From assembly GCF_000003815.2 (NCBI RefSeq), contig NC_049990.1, positions 13,189,528-13,253,527 on the forward strand: a stretch of 64,000 nt of DNA. Reading direction: 5' to 3'. This document shows, in pieces, positions 61,080 to 64,000 of this stretch. The stretch is from Branchiostoma floridae (taxonomy: Eukaryota > Chordata > Leptocardii > Amphioxiformes > Branchiostomatidae). The position numbers were made by a program, and so were the translations under genes. Numbering within the stretch: position 1 is the stretch's first letter; each line of letters starts with the position of its first letter. The notes below the pieces were generated by a model. That model saw only the letters and a program-made list of their open reading frames with translations, was not told the DNA's origin and did not search any database.

Positions 61080-61515
61080 ATGGCGTACCTACCAGACAAA
61101 TTGGGCCACCCGTTTGTTGTCCTCCTGTCCATTCTCTGCACCGCCCCCCTGGTGCAGACCAGAGACCCGGTGGTGAGAATAGGGGGAGGAGAAGACTCTC
61201 CCTCCCTCCGCGGAATTAAAGTTGACCTTGACAACAGCGATAAAGAGTTGGTACCTGTGGAGAAATACCTCGGTATCCCCTATGCTGAACCGCCGACTGG
61301 AGTGTACCGCTTCAAGCAGGCGAAGTTGCAGGCACCGAACTGGGACGGTGCGCGGAACGCCACCAGCTTCGGTCCGGCGTGCATGCAGGCAGTACGGAAA
61401 ACAACCATGACCACGCCTTCATGGACACGTCAACAAGTGGCATCAATGCAACCATATCTACAAACACTGAACGAAGACTGCCTGTACCTAAACATCTATA
61501 GGCCCATCAATAAAG
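61080..61515 (+). CDS. NLGN: Neuroligin-like protein, first coding exon (partial gene)
   Basis: Neuroligins are type I membrane adhesion proteins with a cholinesterase-like, catalytically dead extracellular domain that binds neurexins. The ATG at 61080 has A at -3 and G at +4. A signal peptide follows (HPFVVLLSILCTAPLVQT, residues 10-27). The mature start has the fold's opening strand and the family motif PVEKYLGIPYAEPPTG (59-74). Next come an N-glycosylation site NAT (93-95) and the first conserved cysteine pair (Cys101, Cys134) within NEDCLYLNIYRP (131-142). The exon ends after 145 codons plus one base at AAAG|GTAAGA. Vertebrate neuroligins also break just after the LNIYVP motif. The active-site serine region and transmembrane part must lie to the right of the window. 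Another cholinesterase-like adhesion protein remains possible. Confidence 0.8.
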
Positions 61516-62259
61516 GTAAGAAAAACAGCATTACATCTCTCCGCCTACCACTCATTAATATTCCCCTGCGATATAGTGCAATATTACAGTGCGAAGTCGT
61601 GCTGATAAATTTACGCACAAGGACACTAAGTGCGATAAAGGTGCTTATTGCGCTTAAAGGAGGTGCAGGGGTAAATTCCCATGTCACTTTGACAGCGCAC
61701 TTTCCATGTAATAACACCGCGATGAGCAGTTCTACCCTGCCACGGGTCACACTGGCAGTAACATCTACGGTTTTACACCTGATATTCCGAGCTTATCACA
61801 AGTCAGTCCATTTTCAAATGACATCAAATTACTACGCTGCTATCCCTTGATAAAACAGTCGCAGAAGACTGACGTTGCCGAAAGCCCATTTATGTAAACT
61901 GTGATGATGATATGATTTGTCACTCATGTCTATTCATAATTTACATAATTATTCTACTGTGTGTTATGTTGACTATTTTGTCTACAGAGTCTTGTTAATG
62001 GATGAATTCTCACGAACCCTAAAAGAATGATTCTGCCGCAGGAACTGTCAGAAGAAGTTTCTATATGGAGCAAGTAATTGGCAATTAGCGTTCTGTCATA
62101 GACGGCCAGGTGGTGGCTAGGAACGCGATAACCATGACCAACCTGGACGGTATCGAGAAAGACAACATATCCAATATTTCAGTTATTTCCATTGTGTGAA
62201 CACACAAAATTATGCTTTCGAAATATTGAGAAAAATGTGAAATAGAGTGCCCTGGCTAT

Positions 62260-62530
62260 GGTGGGGTTGATGTTACCCATCGTTAAAGCGTTGGACCCAC
62301 CACCAATAGCTCCCGGGTTCTATACTCGCCATGCTCTGATGTTGAGCTATTGGGTAATTCACTTGGCACGATATAGCCACTATGGCAGAGGAGTGACACT
62401 CACCGACCCTCTTAGTTGATGTGGCGAAAGTGTGCCAAAATACGTGGATTTGGTGCTCCAGAGATGTCAAACTTGCACATTTACCACCAAAACATTTTTG
62501 TGATGGTAGTGACCAGAATGGTTAAAACTA
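62260..62530 (+). mobile_element. tRNA-derived SINE, diverged
   Basis: GGGTTCTATACTCGCCATGC is a box B region like that of the SINE at 31708. The shared body words GGAGTGAC, CACCGA, GTGGATTTGGT and CACATTTACCACCA follow in the same order. Confidence 0.6.
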
Positions 62531-63627
62531 GGTGACGATCTAACAACGTTGTTGGATAATCCATTTATTCACTGCCGTGTTCACATTACCCATAAGGTCG
62601 CAATCGCTAGACCAAGTTTGCACACGTCTAATTTCAGAGACCACTGAACAGGAACGGAAATAGATGGCCATTGGTAAAGCACTAAGTGTTGCTATTCACT
62701 CGACCTCCTCACATCTCTCGAACAATAACGTACAAATGGATTTAGCTACAAAAGGTATTCAAACAGACAAGCAGCCTGCGAGTTATCATGGCGAAGAAAT
62801 GACTTAGATAATAAAACAGAAGTAACGAGCTTGGAAACGCAAATATGCGGTGGTCTTACTAAAGATTTCTCACATTTAAAGACTTACAATCAGATGTCTC
62901 ACGAGACTACAGACGAGTGTATTTTTCATATATAAGGTCGAGGCAAAAATTTCAATAACACAGGTGTTATATTATGCAGTGCGTCATCGTAAAGCGGGCC
63001 TAGTAGGGTCTGTTTAAATCACCAGCGGTCAACCGCAAAAAGGCTGGCAGGCTTTTTCTAGGGTACCAGGAAACACAACAGCTTCCCTAGCTGAAGGAAA
63101 ACGTGGATCAACCTACCCGAGGGACCTGTTGTTCCCACGGCAAGATTTATCATTTCCGCCAGACCAAACCATTGATGGGCCCTACGGGGGATTTTTGTAG
63201 ATAAAAACTAAAGCACTTTCCAGTTAGAACGACATCTTAACTGATAGGGGAATCTAGCCGGCTTTATAGAATGATGCACACCGTTTTTTCACATCCACTA
63301 TTCATTGCTTTAGGTACAAATGACACAAGTACACCTTGACACACCGACTCAGTGGGCTAACTGAATTACGACAACAGCACCATAGTGACTCTGTCACAGT
63401 AAAGAACAGGAGAATATCCGTCAACAGTTATATCAGCTTGATAAGTCACTGAATAACAAACGTTTTTGTACATAACAGAAGAACAGCGGATCCTGATAAA
63501 CGAACTAGAACTAGGCCCAGCCTACAGATGTGCCCCATGTGACGGAGTCTCTCATTCCTGTGTTGGACTGTTTAACCATAGCCGAAGCTGCAGGCTGATA
63601 TCAATTAGGATTTTACCATGGTCATTA

Positions 63628-63871
63628 TACCCCCTTTCCACTTGGACGGCGCTCTCGCCGCGCTCTCTCTGCGACCTAGTTTTTGACAGATCGCTCAACG
63701 AATTCTATAGAAAAGAAACGAATTTGTTTACACTTTGTGTGTTTTGTTGTCTTCTCATTCACACTTGTACGTTTTGTATGGTATACCCAGTGTGAAAGCG
63801 AAGGGTACACATATCCTATTTAGGTCGGAAGTGAGAGCGCAGCGCGATCGCCGTCTAGTGGAAAGGGGGCC
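63628..63871 (+). mobile_element. Harbinger-like MITE, 244 bp, in neuroligin intron 1
   Basis: Ends CCCCCTTTCCACTTGGACGG and CCGTCTAGTGGAAAGGGGG, flanked by TTA at 63625-63627 and 63872-63874. It is the same family as the element nested in the LINE at 41917-42159. Confidence 0.8.
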
Positions 63872-64000
63872 TTACTGGTACACAACCAAGTATTTTATTT
63901 CATCTAACAAACCTACCTACCAGAGACCCTTTGTCCCCTTCCACTTTGACTAGTTGACATTGCACTGCATCCTAGGTGTTGCTCCTCACAGATCGGATCA

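Larger units (their letters stand above)
61516..64000 (+). other. First intron of the neuroligin-like gene (continues beyond window)
   Basis: It begins with the donor at 61516. No following exon (expected to contain a YIHGG-type motif) was found before the window ends. It contains a SINE and a MITE. Confidence 0.6.

Noticed and set aside
61516-61850. Continuation of the neuroligin frame past the donor
   Set aside because: Family similarity stops abruptly at AAAG|GTAAGA. The rest is intron read-through.
1-64000. CRISPR arrays, bacterial operons or integrated viral genes
   Set aside because: No spaced direct repeats of CRISPR type, no prokaryotic gene organisation and no capsid, envelope or integrase motifs were seen.

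Overview
The window is eukaryotic animal DNA. It shows split genes with GT-AG introns, tRNA-derived SINEs, LINE 3' ends, mariner derivatives, many short inverted-repeat transposons (MITEs) and assembly gaps (runs of N). An extracellular group I/II-type phospholipase A2, a neuroligin-type cholinesterase-fold exon and the density of MITE families together suggest an invertebrate deuterostome, most likely a lancelet (Branchiostoma). That species call is inference and was not tested by any search.

Two real protein-coding loci could be supported. (1) On the minus strand at 7268-4350 lies a complete four-exon gene for a secreted phospholipase A2. Splice phases match throughout, and the calcium loop, His/Asp dyad and a basic pro-peptide cleavage site are visible. 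(2) On the plus strand at 61080-61515 lies the first coding exon of a neuroligin-like adhesion protein. It has a strong Kozak start, a signal peptide and the start of the esterase fold, and ends at a consensus donor; the rest of the gene lies beyond the right edge. A weaker candidate is a signal-peptide first exon on the minus strand at 1198-1117.

The roughly 54 kb between the two genes is almost all repeats and unremarkable AT-rich DNA. Recurrent families are: a TACCTTCGCC-ended repeat carrying inverted octamer (ATGCAAAT) pairs; two 578-bp mariner deletion derivatives; a 937-bp fold-back element; TTA/TAA-flanked MITEs with dense short motifs; a pogo-like MITE; hammerhead-ribozyme-like ends that resemble Penelope-like retroelements, often in inverted pairs; CCAAT-rich elements, one with a 116-bp palindrome; a 10-bp GTTCCTTTTC minisatellite at two inverted loci; and an 86-bp tandem array. 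One locus (41.2-42.6 kb) preserves a three-level nested insertion. Nothing suggests that the two genes act together. PLA2 would act outside the cell on phospholipids and neuroligin at the cell surface, and they appear to be unrelated neighbours separated by a transposon-rich interval.
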